Shown: positions 27,819 to 36,506, numbered from the stretch's first letter. The stretch is DNA of 64,000 nt from Thiodiazotropha sp040506705 (GCA_040506705.1 JBEVWG010000021.1:62001-126000), one strand, 5' to 3'. Translations and numbers: made by a program. Notes: generated by a model not told the origin, from the letters alone.

Positions 27819-27908
27819 TTAATCGGTTTTTGACGGGGTGTTGCATAACGCTGAGAAAGCTTGGGTTGCTGCCCGTCTCTGAGACTAAAGTGGTTTTTAA
27901 GAGGGAAT

Positions 27909-28970
27909 ATGGGCGCCAAAGTGCGAGTATTGATTGTCGATGACTCCGCCTTTTTCCGTAATCGTGTGGCGGCGGCACTGCAAACCGCTAGTGACATAGA
28001 GGTTGTTGGCTTCGCTGCGAATGGTGCAGAGGCAATCAGGCAGAATAGATCTTTAAAACCGGATGTGGTGACGATGGATGTCGAAATGCCTGTGATCGAT
28101 GGGATTACGGCAGTTCGTAAAATCATGGCAGAGATGCCAACCAGAATCCTGATGTTTTCTGCTGTAACCACCGAAGGTGCCAGGGAGACGCTTGATGCAT
28201 TGGATGCCGGGGCCATGGATTTTCTGCCAAAGGAGATGAATAATCCGGTTTCAGGTGCGGAAGAGACTGCAAAGGAGCTACTCGAACGGGTGCGGAATTT
28301 AGGTAAATCCTCTATGTCCAGATCTCGCTCCAGTGTCAAAGATTATCTCAGTCAATCTTCCCGTGTATCGCCAATCAAGCAGACTGCTCCTTCATTTACG
28401 AGTAACCCTGAATTGGTAGCAATTGGTGCATCTACTGGTGGACCGGTTGCACTTCGTCAGATATTAAGTGCTTTGCCAAGAAATTTTCCGTTGCCTGTAG
28501 TTGCTGCTGTACATATGCCGGGCAGTTTTACCACAGCTTATGCAGAACGACTTGATGTAGCCTGTTCGATAAAGGTCAAAGAGGCAGTGGATCGTGACAG
28601 ACTGGTTCCAGGGGAGGGGTTGATCGCGCCCGGTGGAAAACAGTTGCGCATTGTGAGAGGTGCTGGGGGCTACCAGATCCGGATTTCCGAAGCCCTGCCT
28701 GGGGAGATCTACCATCCAAGTGTCGATGTTTTTCTTTCATCGGTTGCAGAAAGTTATCGGGGTAATGCACTGGGACTAATATTAACGGGTATGGGAGCCG
28801 ATGGTCTTGAAGGGGCAAAAAAGTTGAAAAATACGGGTGCCTCCCTTTGGAGTCAGGACGAGAAAAGCTGTGTGGTCTACGGTATGCCACAAGCTGTTGA
28901 GAAGGCAGGTCTGTCGGATCGGGTTCTGGGTCTGGATGAGATGGGTCCATTGCTAGCGAGACTGAAATGA
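27909..28970 (+). CDS. cheB: Chemotaxis methylesterase/deamidase CheB
   Basis: CheB demethylates receptors to adapt the response. The 353-residue product has a receiver domain with D11/D12 and phospho-acceptor D57 (VTMDVEMPVIDG), a linker, and the methylesterase domain with catalytic triad S175 (IGASTGGPVAL), H202 (AAVHMPGSF) and D298 (TGMGADGLEG). I use the ATG giving MGAKVRVLIVDD, which has AAGAGGGA just upstream; earlier in-frame starts add an unrelated extension. It overlaps motC by four bases. No cheR gene lies in the window. Confidence 0.95.
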   Translation: MGAKVRVLIVDDSAFFRNRVAAALQTASDIEVVGFAANGAEAIRQNRSLKPDVVTMDVEMPVIDGITAVRKIMAEMPTRILMFSAVTTEGARETLDALDAGAMDFLPKEMNNPVSGAEETAKELLERVRNLGKSSMSRSRSSVKDYLSQSSRVSPIKQTAPSFTSNPELVAIGASTGGPVALRQILSALPRNFPLPVVAAVHMPGSFTTAYAERLDVACSIKVKEAVDRDRLVPGEGLIAPGGKQLRIVRGAGGYQIRISEALPGEIYHPSVDVFLSSVAESYRGNALGLILTGMGADGLEGAKKLKNTGASLWSQDEKSCVVYGMPQAVEKAGLSDRVLGLDEMGPLLARLK

Positions 28971-29713
28971 GAGTCGACTTTCTGAGTTTTATCGGAATAC
29001 TGGTCGCTTTTCTGGCGATACTTGGTGGTAATTGGCTAGAAGGGGGGCATATGGACTCCCTGGTCAATGGTCCTGCTATGGTGATTGTCATCGGCGGTAC
29101 GATTGGCGCCATTTTGCTACAGACGCCTGTGCCGGTCTTTTGGCATGCACTACGCCTCTCCGGACGTGTCTTTCTACCAGCCAAGCTCGATATGCGCACA
29201 ACCATAGATAAGTTGGTGCAGTGGAGCAATATTGCAAGAAAAGAGGGGCTGCTGGGTTTAGAGACGATCGCTGATGAAGAGCCTGACCCTTTTATCCGTA
29301 AAGGTATGCAGCTGTTGGTAGATGGCAGTGAGCCCGATGCGCTACGTTCTATTCTTGAGATGGAAGTGGATGCCAGTGAGCAATACGATATCCAGGCATC
29401 CAAGGTATTCGAGGGAATGGGAGGATATTCACCTACAATTGGCATTATCGGTGCGGTAATGGGATTGATTCACGTGATGCAGAATCTGGCTGATCCCAGC
29501 AAGTTGGGTAGTGGTATTGCTACAGCTTTCGTTGCCACGATATACGGGGTTGGACTCGCGAATCTGTTCCTCTTGCCAATCGCTTCAAAACTGAAGACGC
29601 AATCGGAACAGATATCTACATTTCGAGAGATGGTGATAGAGGGTGTTATCGGCATCGCTGAGGGCGACAACCCTCGCAGTATCGAAACCAAATTGAAAGG
29701 GTTTCTGCAATGA
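28967..29713 (+). CDS. motC: Flagellar stator protein MotC (MotA/PomA family)
   Basis: This MotA-type protein forms the five-subunit ring of the stator ion channel. The 248-residue product has four transmembrane segments: IGILVAFLAILGG, GPAMVIVIGGTIGAILLQ, TIGIIGAVMGLIHVM and IYGVGLANLFLLPIA. The conserved proline motif GYSPTIGIIGAVMGL marks the pore helices. The cytoplasmic loop carries charged residues for FliG contact. Position between cheB and motD is that of the second stator (MotCD) of Pseudomonas-like genomes. Whether it uses protons or sodium cannot be read securely from the sequence. Confidence 0.92.
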   Translation: MRVDFLSFIGILVAFLAILGGNWLEGGHMDSLVNGPAMVIVIGGTIGAILLQTPVPVFWHALRLSGRVFLPAKLDMRTTIDKLVQWSNIARKEGLLGLETIADEEPDPFIRKGMQLLVDGSEPDALRSILEMEVDASEQYDIQASKVFEGMGGYSPTIGIIGAVMGLIHVMQNLADPSKLGSGIATAFVATIYGVGLANLFLLPIASKLKTQSEQISTFREMVIEGVIGIAEGDNPRSIETKLKGFLQ

Positions 29714-29750
29714 ATATCCTTTGTAAATGGTCAAGTAGGGTCGGCTAGTC

Positions 29751-30608
29751 ATGGGCAGAAGACGCAAACGCCAGGAAGAGCCCGTTAACCACGAACGCTG
29801 GATTGTCTCCTATGCGGATTTCGTGACCCTGCTGTTCGCATTTTTTGTGGTCATGTATTCGGTCTCTTCAGTGAATGAAGGTAAATACCGAGTGTTATCT
29901 CAAACCCTCACCCATGCATTTCAGGAATCCCAGCGTAGTCTGGAACCGATTCAGGTTGGTGAACTTGCCCGTAGCCGTGGGGATACCCCGGGTCTGGGAC
30001 AGGAGAGCGCATTGATCGAAGGTGAACTTCGTCAGGGACCAGGTATGGAGAATCGTCTGGGCCTGGATCAGGCGGTTGGAAAAGAGGTGATACCCGATCT
30101 GCCAAGCAATGAGACCCAGCGACTCAGTTTTTTAGCCGCCACCATCGAGGATATGTTGAGTGACTATGTCGACCAGGAGCTGGTTGATGTCAGTTTCAGC
30201 GAGGATCGGGTGGTGGTGAACATGAAGGATAAGATGTTGTTCCCCAGTGCCAGTGCCCATCTTTCAAGGGCTGCGGTAAAGGCCCTCAGAGAAATCAGCA
30301 AGGTGTTGGCAGCAGTTCCCAACCAGATCCAAGTGGAAGGCAATACTGATAACCGTCCGATCAACACCGAAGAGTTTCCATCCAATTGGGAGTTATCGGC
30401 AGCTCGTGCTGCCAGTGTTGTGCACTTGATGAGCCGAACCGGTGTTACTCCAGATCGTATGTCTGCAGTCGGTTATGCGGAGCATAGACCTGTCTCAGGT
30501 AACAATACAGAGCAGGGAAGAGCTAAAAATCGTCGCGTTACCCTGGTGATCCTGGGTATGAATGGTAAGCAGGATCGAACCATCGATCTACCGGGAAGTG
30601 GCGGATGA
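29751..30608 (+). CDS. motD: Flagellar stator protein MotD (MotB/OmpA family)
   Basis: The partner of MotC, this protein anchors the stator to peptidoglycan. The 285-residue product has a short basic N-terminus and one transmembrane helix with the ion-binding Asp (D23, SYADFVTLLFAFFVVMYSVSSVNEGKY). A plug/linker region follows, then an OmpA-type peptidoglycan-binding domain (VEGNTDNRPI, FPSNWELSAARAASVVHLM, VGYAEHRPV, RAKNRRVTLVIL). It overlaps the downstream ParA-type gene by four bases. Confidence 0.93.
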   Translation: MGRRRKRQEEPVNHERWIVSYADFVTLLFAFFVVMYSVSSVNEGKYRVLSQTLTHAFQESQRSLEPIQVGELARSRGDTPGLGQESALIEGELRQGPGMENRLGLDQAVGKEVIPDLPSNETQRLSFLAATIEDMLSDYVDQELVDVSFSEDRVVVNMKDKMLFPSASAHLSRAAVKALREISKVLAAVPNQIQVEGNTDNRPINTEEFPSNWELSAARAASVVHLMSRTGVTPDRMSAVGYAEHRPVSGNNTEQGRAKNRRVTLVILGMNGKQDRTIDLPGSGG

Positions 30609-31405
30609 AGATCTGGACCGTCGCCAATCAGAAAGGGGGGGTGGGAAAAACCACCACAACGGTCTCATTGGGAGGGCTATTGGCCCAATGGGGGTTGCGT
30701 ACCCTGTTGGTTGATATCGATCCACACGCCTCTCTGACCAGTTATTTTCGATACGACCCTGATGGGCTTGAAGAGAGTGTCTACAGCTTGTTTAAAGGCG
30801 TGGCACAGAAGCAGACTGTTGATCCTCTTGGGCTGATTCACCCCACAGGTACTGAAGGGCTGGATTTAATGCCGGCTGAAATGGCATTGGCCACACTTGA
30901 TCGGCAGGCAGGCAAACTGGGTGGCATGGGGTTGGTCATCAAACAGGCGATGAGCCAGCTTAGTGACCGCTATGATCATGTTTTACTCGATTGTCCGCCT
31001 ATATTAGGCGTGCTGATGATCAACGCACTGGCTGCATGTGATCACCTGATTATCCCAGTACAAACAGAATTTCTTGCTCTAAAAGGGCTGGAGCGCATGT
31101 TACATACCCTTGATATGGTTACCAAGTCCAGACAGATCCCTCTGCCCTACCATATAGTGCCAACGATGTTTGATCGTCGTACAAGGGCCTCCATTGATAG
31201 TATTAGAGTGATGAGAGAGAGTTATCCTGAGCATGTATGGCATAGCCTGATACCTGTGGATACACTTTTTCGTGAAGCCAGTAAGGCGGGTATACCTCCT
31301 GCTCTGTTTGCACCTCAGAGCCATGGAACACTGGCTTACGGTAAGTTACTCGAAGAGTTACTGAATGATCACGAGACACTACCGAAAGCGGGAGCTGGTG
31401 CATGA
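30605..31405 (+). CDS. parC: ParA-type ATPase ParC, polar placement of chemotaxis arrays
   Basis: ParC-type ATPases segregate chemosensory arrays to the cell poles. The 266-residue product has the ParA Walker A motif KGGVGKTTTT (residues 10-19), the switch region VDIDPHASLTSYFRYD and Walker B-like HVLLDCPPILGVL. It sits in the canonical place between motD and the CheW-like protein parP, overlapping both by four bases. This makes a chromosome- or plasmid-partition role unlikely. The call rests mainly on context. Confidence 0.88.
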   Translation: MKIWTVANQKGGVGKTTTTVSLGGLLAQWGLRTLLVDIDPHASLTSYFRYDPDGLEESVYSLFKGVAQKQTVDPLGLIHPTGTEGLDLMPAEMALATLDRQAGKLGGMGLVIKQAMSQLSDRYDHVLLDCPPILGVLMINALAACDHLIIPVQTEFLALKGLERMLHTLDMVTKSRQIPLPYHIVPTMFDRRTRASIDSIRVMRESYPEHVWHSLIPVDTLFREASKAGIPPALFAPQSHGTLAYGKLLEELLNDHETLPKAGAGA

Positions 31406-32088
31406 GTATGCCATCAGATAAGTCTCGCTTGAAACCGGTCGCAAACAAAATAGAGGAACCGGACAACGCGCTAAAGAGTTACCTCGATACGCTATTGCTG
31501 GAGATTGACACAATCCCAGACAAAAGCGTGAAGGTTAAAGAGCCTCCTCCTGTTGCCGATATTATAGTGGAGGAACAGACAGAAGTGACCCAGCTGTCAG
31601 AGCCGGAGCTTGCAGAGTCTGTTCAGATCCAGCCACAACAAGCCTCAGGGTTGCCGGATTGGGTTGAAAATGAGTTTCAGGTGCTGCTATTCAAAGTTAA
31701 TGGCATCACCATGGGTATCCCCCTCAATGCATTAAAGGGGATTCTCAACTACAGTGGAGAGGCAAGTCAGCTACCTGGCCAACCTGTTTGGTCATTAGGT
31801 GTCGTTCTTAATCGGGAAGAGAAAGTGGTTGTAATAGACTCAGCCCGCTTATTGATGCCGGAACGGTTGACTGTAGATGATCGGGTAAAACCGCAGCAGC
31901 TTTTGATCATAGGCGAGGGCGATCGTGCATTGGCTGTGGACAGTATCTGTAATACTTTGAGTATTGAAAAGGATGAGGTACGTTGGCGTAGTGGGGTGCC
32001 TAATAAACCCTGGTATGCAGGTATTATCATCCAAGAGTTGAGTGTTCTGCTCGACGTAGATGGGGTTTTAGGGTTGCTTGCAGCCTGA
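31402..32088 (+). CDS. parP: ParP, CheW-like array-polarity protein
   Basis: ParP couples ParC to CheA and the chemoreceptor array. The 228-residue product has an acidic, Pro-rich N-terminal extension of about 85 residues with no fold signature. A CheW-like domain follows (ENEFQVLLFKVNGITMGIPLNALKGIL, VVLNREEKVVVIDSARLLMP, LALAVDSICNTLSIEKDEVRWR reading approximately). The extension and gene position separate it from the true CheW encoded next. Its likely partner is the motif-bearing linker of CheA. Confidence 0.85.
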   Translation: MSMPSDKSRLKPVANKIEEPDNALKSYLDTLLLEIDTIPDKSVKVKEPPPVADIIVEEQTEVTQLSEPELAESVQIQPQQASGLPDWVENEFQVLLFKVNGITMGIPLNALKGILNYSGEASQLPGQPVWSLGVVLNREEKVVVIDSARLLMPERLTVDDRVKPQQLLIIGEGDRALAVDSICNTLSIEKDEVRWRSGVPNKPWYAGIIIQELSVLLDVDGVLGLLAA

Positions 32089-32157
32089 GTGTAGATGACA
32101 TGAGATCGGTGCTTCAACGAAAAATCAGAAGTTCAGTGAGCTTTAGAGGTGTAGACC

Positions 32158-32637
32158 ATGAGTGTAGATGATGATGAGAGTGGTGGTAGTCCACTGATTC
32201 AATTTGTTACTTTCATCCTGATGGATGAGGTTTATGGCATCAATGTCATGCAGGTACAGGAAGTATTAAGGGTGACAGAGATCGCTCCAGTACCCGGAGC
32301 ACCGAGTTATGTCCTGGGTATAGTTAACCTGCGCGGTAACGTGGTTACCGTTATAGACACGAGAAAGCGTTTTGGTCTGCCTTCGGTTGAGGTCAACGAT
32401 GCCAGTCGCGTTATTGTGATCGAATCAGAGAAGCAGGTTGTCGGTATTCTGGTCGATGCAGTAGCTGAAGTTGTTGAACTCAGTGAAGATCAGATTGATG
32501 TGGCGCCCAATGTAGGAACAGAAGAGAGTTCCCGCTACATCCAGGGAGTTGCCACCCAAGATAAAAGGTTACTGATTCTGGTCGATCTGAATAAACTGCT
32601 TACCGATGAGGAGTGGCAGGAAATCAGCATGTACTAG
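32158..32637 (+). CDS. cheW: Chemotaxis coupling protein CheW
   Basis: CheW links chemoreceptors to CheA. The 159-residue product is a plain CheW domain: QFVTFILMDEVYGINVMQVQEVLRVTEIAPVPGAPSYVLGIVNLRGNVVTVIDTRKRFGL, followed by VIVIESEKQVVGILVDAVAEVVEL. The terminal residues ILVDLNKLLTDEEWQEI are typical. A GAGGTG-type ribosome site lies upstream. It ends the long run of tightly spaced motility genes. Confidence 0.96.
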   Translation: MSVDDDESGGSPLIQFVTFILMDEVYGINVMQVQEVLRVTEIAPVPGAPSYVLGIVNLRGNVVTVIDTRKRFGLPSVEVNDASRVIVIESEKQVVGILVDAVAEVVELSEDQIDVAPNVGTEESSRYIQGVATQDKRLLILVDLNKLLTDEEWQEISMY

Positions 32638-32721
32638 ACTTGCATACAGGATCTATTGTTGAAAACAATTTAACAGCTATTTTTAATGGATTAGACTGCT
32701 TTTGGTAAAAAGGCACCAGCT

Positions 32722-32895
32722 ATGCCTGAAATTGGAGAACAAAGTCCACTCAATCCTCTCTACCCGGTAAAGCCGGCAAAGGCCCCTATGCGCCGTGATC
32801 GTCCAAAACGGAAGGATGAACAGGAGAATCAGGAGCAGCAGAAGCCTAAACAAGACAAAGGTAATGGAAAGCCACATATTGATGAGTATGCTTGA
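32722..32895 (+). CDS. Small conserved-type protein ending HIDEYA
   Basis: This 57-residue frame encodes a soluble, highly charged product. It starts MPEIGEQSPLNPLYPVKPA, has a Lys/Arg/Gln-rich middle (RRDRPKRKDEQENQEQQK) and ends KPHIDEYA. I recall small proteins with a HIDEY-type ending beside cheW and DUF2802 genes in other gammaproteobacteria, but cannot check this here. It lies 84 bases after cheW and 66 bases before the DUF2802 gene, on the same strand. No domain is recognised and disorder is likely. An AAAGG lies about ten bases before the ATG. Confidence 0.65.
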   Translation: MPEIGEQSPLNPLYPVKPAKAPMRRDRPKRKDEQENQEQQKPKQDKGNGKPHIDEYA

Positions 32896-32961
32896 TGACT
32901 AAACTGCTGCAGAGACTGCACCCTGGTATTCAGATAGTAGGTGTTATCGCCAGGGTGAACT

Positions 32962-33366
32962 ATGGCAGGTAGTTCAATTTTATTCTGGTTCGTTTTACTT
33001 CCGCTGGCAATGCTGCTTGCCGCATTTTTGGGCTATCTCTTTATCATTGATCGTAGGAGAAAGGAGCGTCTGGCCCAACAAAGCAAAGAGATCCAAACCC
33101 TGAAACAGACTGTTGCTGCGCTTTGTTCGAGCGCTGTTGGTGTGGATAGGCGTGTGAATCGGCTGGAACGACAGGGGCGTGATCTTGAAGAGCGACAAGA
33201 AAATATTGAACAGTCGAACCTGCAAGGTGATCCACCATACAGTGATGCCATCAGTATGGTTCGTGCCGGCGCCGGTCCGGAACAATTGATTGAAGAGCTG
33301 GGCATCAGCCGTGATGCAGCAGATCTGATTATTATGATTCATGGTGTAAAGCAGGAAGATGCTTAA
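32962..33366 (+). CDS. DUF2802 membrane-anchored coiled-coil protein
   Basis: This 134-residue protein has one N-terminal transmembrane helix (ILFWFVLLPLAMLLAAFLGYLFII), a coiled coil of about 65 residues rich in Lys, Glu, Arg and Gln, and a C-terminal module resembling a short helix-turn-helix (SMVRAGAGPEQLIEELGISRDAADLIIMIHG). This arrangement is the DUF2802 family found at the end of polar flagellar/chemotaxis loci. The function is unknown. The C-terminal module may bind DNA or a partner protein. Confidence 0.8.
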   Translation: MAGSSILFWFVLLPLAMLLAAFLGYLFIIDRRRKERLAQQSKEIQTLKQTVAALCSSAVGVDRRVNRLERQGRDLEERQENIEQSNLQGDPPYSDAISMVRAGAGPEQLIEELGISRDAADLIIMIHGVKQEDA

Positions 33367-33570
33367 GTCATGATGAGCTCTGCGACCAAATAGTTTATTC
33401 AAAATCATTGCTGTCCCACTTACTTTAACTAATACGGTTGCAACTGATTCATTGCTGTTGGTTTCTATCGCTGATTGAGAATTGAGACATGAAAAAGCAT
33501 TGTAAAGCAGAGGGTCACGGCAAGAAAAACTTACAAGTCATCAGTATCTTAAATGGGTGGGAGAGAAACT

Positions 33571-33728
33571 CCCCTCTCCCCTTGCGGGAGAGGGGGAGAA
33601 TGAACACCCTATTTTCTCCAACAATCAGCAAGAAAAATATGAACGATCAATGCGGTTTTCTCTTTCAACCACATGAAACGCTCCGCGTACACCCTCTCCC
33701 CAACCCCTCTCCCGTAAAGGGAGAGGGG
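33571..33728. repeat. Pair of perfect CCCCTCTCCC hairpins
   Basis: Two hairpins with the same perfect 10-bp stem, CCCCTCTCCC/GGGAGAGGGG, lie at 33571-33595 (loop CTTGC) and 33704-33728 (loop GTAAA). Each is flanked by further CTC/GAG sequence. This is a common dispersed intergenic repeat in proteobacteria. The reading frame across it encodes the tell-tale peptide PLPNPSPVKGEG and is not a gene. Confidence 0.85.
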
Positions 33729-33751
33729 CTTTCAGAGTTGTTCTGAAAAGA

Positions 33752-34312
33752 TTGAAAGTTAATGGGGCAGCAGTGATTCAAAATACAGATTTGATCTCCT
33801 CTAAAACCCCACTCTTAGGTTTTGCCGCATACAGCGGAACAGGAAAAACTACGCTGTTGAAACAGTTAATTCCGCTTATCAAAGAGTCCGGAATGCGAGT
33901 GGGTGTCATTAAGCATGCCCACCATAAGGTAGATGTGGATCAACCAGGTAAGGATAGTTACGAATTACGCAAGGCGGGTGCTGGTCGGGTTCTACTGGCC
34001 ACCTCTCAACATTGGGCCTTAATGGTGGATGAGCCACACCCAAAGGAACCAGAATTGCCTGAATTGTTGCAGAGACTCGACTGTCGGGAAATTGATCTTG
34101 TCGTGGTGGAGGGGTTCAGGCATCTCGATTTCCCCAAAATAGAGCTACATCGCCCTGCATTGGGCAAGCCACTACTATTTCCTGATGATCCCTCTGTTAT
34201 TGCAGTAGCCACTGATGCACCAATTGAACAACAGAGCGAGTTGCCAATACTTGATCTAAATGATTTAAGTGAAATCGCAAAGTTTGTCGAAGAGTATTGT
34301 GCCAGTTACTAG
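33752..34312 (+). CDS. mobB: Molybdopterin-guanine dinucleotide biosynthesis adaptor MobB
   Basis: MobB is a GTP-binding protein that helps MobA attach GMP to molybdenum cofactor. The 186-residue product has a P-loop (YSGTGKTTLLKQL, residues 27-39), the family segments VGVIKHAHHKVDVDQPGKDSYELRKAGA and DLVVVEGFRHLDFPKIELHR, and ends with an acidic helix. The start is TTG, directly after the second repeat hairpin. A better site is not visible, so the first 15 residues are uncertain. mobA is not nearby. Confidence 0.9.
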   Translation: MKVNGAAVIQNTDLISSKTPLLGFAAYSGTGKTTLLKQLIPLIKESGMRVGVIKHAHHKVDVDQPGKDSYELRKAGAGRVLLATSQHWALMVDEPHPKEPELPELLQRLDCREIDLVVVEGFRHLDFPKIELHRPALGKPLLFPDDPSVIAVATDAPIEQQSELPILDLNDLSEIAKFVEEYCASY

Positions 34313-34421
34313 CAAGATAAAAAGTACCTGGTTACACTTTATGCTCAGCTAAAGAATCTAAACTTTGATATGGTGTTGCAGGTGGCTATTCGTTCAAGTT
34401 AGGCGCACTGTTTTAAGTCCA

Positions 34422-34511
34422 CTTGGTGGGGCATGGCCCCACCCTACAGGTTTGGGTCAAGTGTTGTGAATGTTCGAATTAAGCGTAGGGTGGGGCCATG
34501 CCCCACCAAAG
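34422..34511. repeat. Palindromic GGTGGGGC element, inverted pair
   Basis: A segment of about 25 bases, TTGGTGGGGCATGGCCCCAC..., at 34422-34447 is repeated in inverted form at 34486-34511. Each arm is itself a near palindrome. Three more copies of the core GTAGGGTGG(G/A)GCCATGCC lie at about 34709, 34747 and 34785, joined by GAATTAAGC. They bracket a duplicated methyltransferase fragment. This is a dispersed repeat family of REP type. Confidence 0.8.
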
Positions 34512-34519
34512 AAGGCTGG

Positions 34520-34708
34520 TTACTGTTTCTCTGCAGAGATATAACAGATCCAACCGGCATCAGCTTCGCCTTCCTCAACAGGGACAAATATACCATCTGC
34601 TTCACCGTCGTCATCGAATCCCTGCCAATAGAAGGTAATCTTTTTAAACCCAAACTCTTCCAACAGCTCTCGAACTTCAGGCAGACTCCAGAGGCGCCAA
34701 TCATAGCT
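34520..34708 (-). pseudogene. Duplicated C-terminal fragment of the adjacent methyltransferase
   Basis: The bases 34472-34708 repeat 34771-35007 at a constant offset of 299 with only a few differences. The part within a reading frame encodes the last 63 residues of the neighbouring methyltransferase (SYDWRLWSLPEVRELLEE...ISAEKQ) with one visible change, EEVGF to EEFGF. It lacks the catalytic domain and a start, so it is a dead fragment. The duplication includes the stop codon and the palindromic repeat beyond it. Confidence 0.88.
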
Positions 34709-34818
34709 TAGGGTGGGGCCATGCCGGTACATGTTCGAATTAAGCGTAGGGTGGAGCCATGCCGGTATATGTTTGAATTAAGCGTAGGGTGGGGCCATGC
34801 CCCACCAAAGAAGGCTGG

Positions 34819-35649
34819 TTACTGTTTCTCTGCAGAGATATAACAGATCCAACCGGCATCAGCTTCGCCTTCCTCAACAGGGACAAATATACCATCTGCT
34901 TCACCGTCGTCATCGAATCCCTGCCAATAGAAGGTAATCTTTTTAAACCCAACCTCTTCCAACAGCTCGCGAACTTCAGGCAGACTCCAGAGGCGCCAAT
35001 CATAGCTGAAGGCTCGATCGAACCTGGAACCATCCTCGAAATCAAAATGGATATGGCAGATCAGATTGCCACTGATGGGGTCATACTTCTCCTGTTCCCA
35101 GATATAGGTGAAGCTGCTCTTACCATCCTCGATCTCCCTCTCCTCTTCAATCTCTTTGTAAGAGTCAGAGCCACCATAGGCATCCATGAACAGAACACCA
35201 TCGTCAGATAGTTGCTTGAATGCACGTCGAAAGTAGCGTTTGAGCTGCGTCCTCTCCTTAAACAACCAATAACTGAAATTCATTGCTGAGATGATCTCCA
35301 TAGATTCAGTCTCAGCGGTCAGAACATTTTTATTCAGCAAAGTAATACGCTTGCTTTGCGAGGACTTGAGTTGCGACAGTTGATTCTCCTGACCCCACTG
35401 CAATACTTCAGCATCCAAATCGACACCGATTGCCTGGTTTCCCTTGCGTCGTCTTACCCATTCACAGCAGACATTGGCTGTGCCACAAAAGTCCTCTCTC
35501 AATAGTTTGGCTCTATGCCCTTTGAGTTTTTTGTAGGTGTCATCAACGAAGTCGATCTCCGCCTCGGAACATTGAACAGACAGTTCATAAAGGTGGTGAC
35601 GATCGGCCAATTGGGCCATTGACTGCGATTTTTTCTTTCTTTTAGCCAT
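34819..35649 (-). CDS. Class I SAM-dependent methyltransferase
   Basis: This 276-residue protein starts with a basic segment (MAKRKKKSQSMAQ) and has a Rossmann-type methyltransferase core. LLREDFCGTANVCCEWVRRR resembles motif I (a nucleotide-binding loop, though its usual GxGxG is altered), and AIGVDLDAEVLQWGQEN matches motif II. A later segment, ISAMNFSYWLFKERTQLKRYFRRAFKQLSDDGVLFMDAYGG, is motif IV-V-like. The substrate is unknown. The C-terminal beta-rich extension ends WICYISAEKQ. The 3' end has been duplicated downstream, as described separately, without breaking this gene. Confidence 0.82.
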   Translation of the reverse strand: MAKRKKKSQSMAQLADRHHLYELSVQCSEAEIDFVDDTYKKLKGHRAKLLREDFCGTANVCCEWVRRRKGNQAIGVDLDAEVLQWGQENQLSQLKSSQSKRITLLNKNVLTAETESMEIISAMNFSYWLFKERTQLKRYFRRAFKQLSDDGVLFMDAYGGSDSYKEIEEEREIEDGKSSFTYIWEQEKYDPISGNLICHIHFDFEDGSRFDRAFSYDWRLWSLPEVRELLEEVGFKKITFYWQGFDDDGEADGIFVPVEEGEADAGWICYISAEKQ

Positions 35650-35784
35650 TGTTATATCAATAGTCTCTTATCACTAAGCATGGTAACGGCGGGAGAGAAA
35701 TCCTACCCCATCGTGCTGCACTTGGCCATGCTCAATGCGGCTGAAATCAAACTATTTTGTTGCCGGATTATTATAAATTTAGTT

Positions 35785-35955
35785 AGGGCCTGTTAACACT
35801 AATCGAATCGTCCCTGTTGCCCCTGAAAAAGCGCCAATCAAGGCGCGAGGAGATAGGTTTTGATCACTCCAAATGAACGACAAGCAACGCCGGGTGGCGA
35901 TTTTTCAGGGTTAACCCGAAGGGATGAGGCTATTCGATTAGTGTTAACAGACCCT
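35785..35955. repeat. 171-bp element with 24-bp terminal inverted repeats (family B)
   Basis: AGGGCCTGTTAACACTAATC... at 35785-35808 is inverted at 35932-35955 (ATTCGATTAGTGTTAACAGACCCT) with one mismatch. The interior carries GCGCC palindromic sequence but no reading frame. A single arm of the same family lies at 20937. The shape fits a small non-autonomous mobile element; no flanking duplication is obvious. Confidence 0.8.
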
Positions 35956-36035
35956 AGGAAATGCAGCTAAAAAACCAAATTTGTAAATCGCGAACTATAA
36001 TCACTGTTATAGGATGAAACAGGTGAGGTGGTGTC

Positions 36036-36506
36036 ATGGCAATTGCGATTACACTCCAGGAGTATTTACATAATCACACATCTGATTATGAGATTATTGA
36101 TCACAGACGAACCAGCTCCACACTGCATAGCGCGGAAGCGGCTCATATTCCTGGGGACAGAATGGCGAAGTCGGTACTGCTGGGGGATGATGAGGTCTAC
36201 ATGCTGGCCGTTATTCCAGCAACCCACCATATAGACTTTGACGATTTGACCCAGCTAACCGGGCGTAATCTATTTCTTATATCAGAAGAGGAGCTACAGC
36301 AGGCCTTTGCCGATTGTGAAACCGGAGCGGTGCCGCCTTTGGGTGACCCATATGGTATAGAAACCCTGGTTGATGTGGCGCTATTACAGCAGCCTGATCT
36401 CTATTTCGAGACCGGTGATCATGGAAAATTGCTACATATCAGCACTGAAACCTTTCGTGAGTTGGAAGAGAACGCCCTGGTGGGTGAGTTCAGTTACCAC
36501 ATATAA
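36036..36506 (+). CDS. YbaK-type aminoacyl-tRNA editing domain protein
   Basis: This 156-residue stand-alone editing domain probably deacylates a mischarged tRNA. It matches the YbaK/ProX fold: ITLQEYLHNHTSDYEIIDHRRTSSTLHSAEAAHIPGDRMAKSVLLGDDEVYMLAVIPATHHIDFDDL with the conserved Lys in MAKSVLL, followed by EEELQQAFADCETGAVPPLGDPYGI, the family's GxxPPxG motif. The exact tRNA cannot be read from the sequence. An AGGTGAGG ribosome site lies before the ATG. Confidence 0.87.
   Translation: MAIAITLQEYLHNHTSDYEIIDHRRTSSTLHSAEAAHIPGDRMAKSVLLGDDEVYMLAVIPATHHIDFDDLTQLTGRNLFLISEEELQQAFADCETGAVPPLGDPYGIETLVDVALLQQPDLYFETGDHGKLLHISTETFRELEENALVGEFSYHI

Noticed and set aside
30605..31405. Partition ATPase of the integrated replicon
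   Set aside because: It overlaps motD and parP and lies far from the Rep region, so the chemotaxis-array role is favoured.
33489..33746. Plus-strand frame of 85 codons
   Set aside because: It is translated from the CCCCTCTCCC hairpin repeats (PLPNPSPVKGEG), a familiar spurious product.
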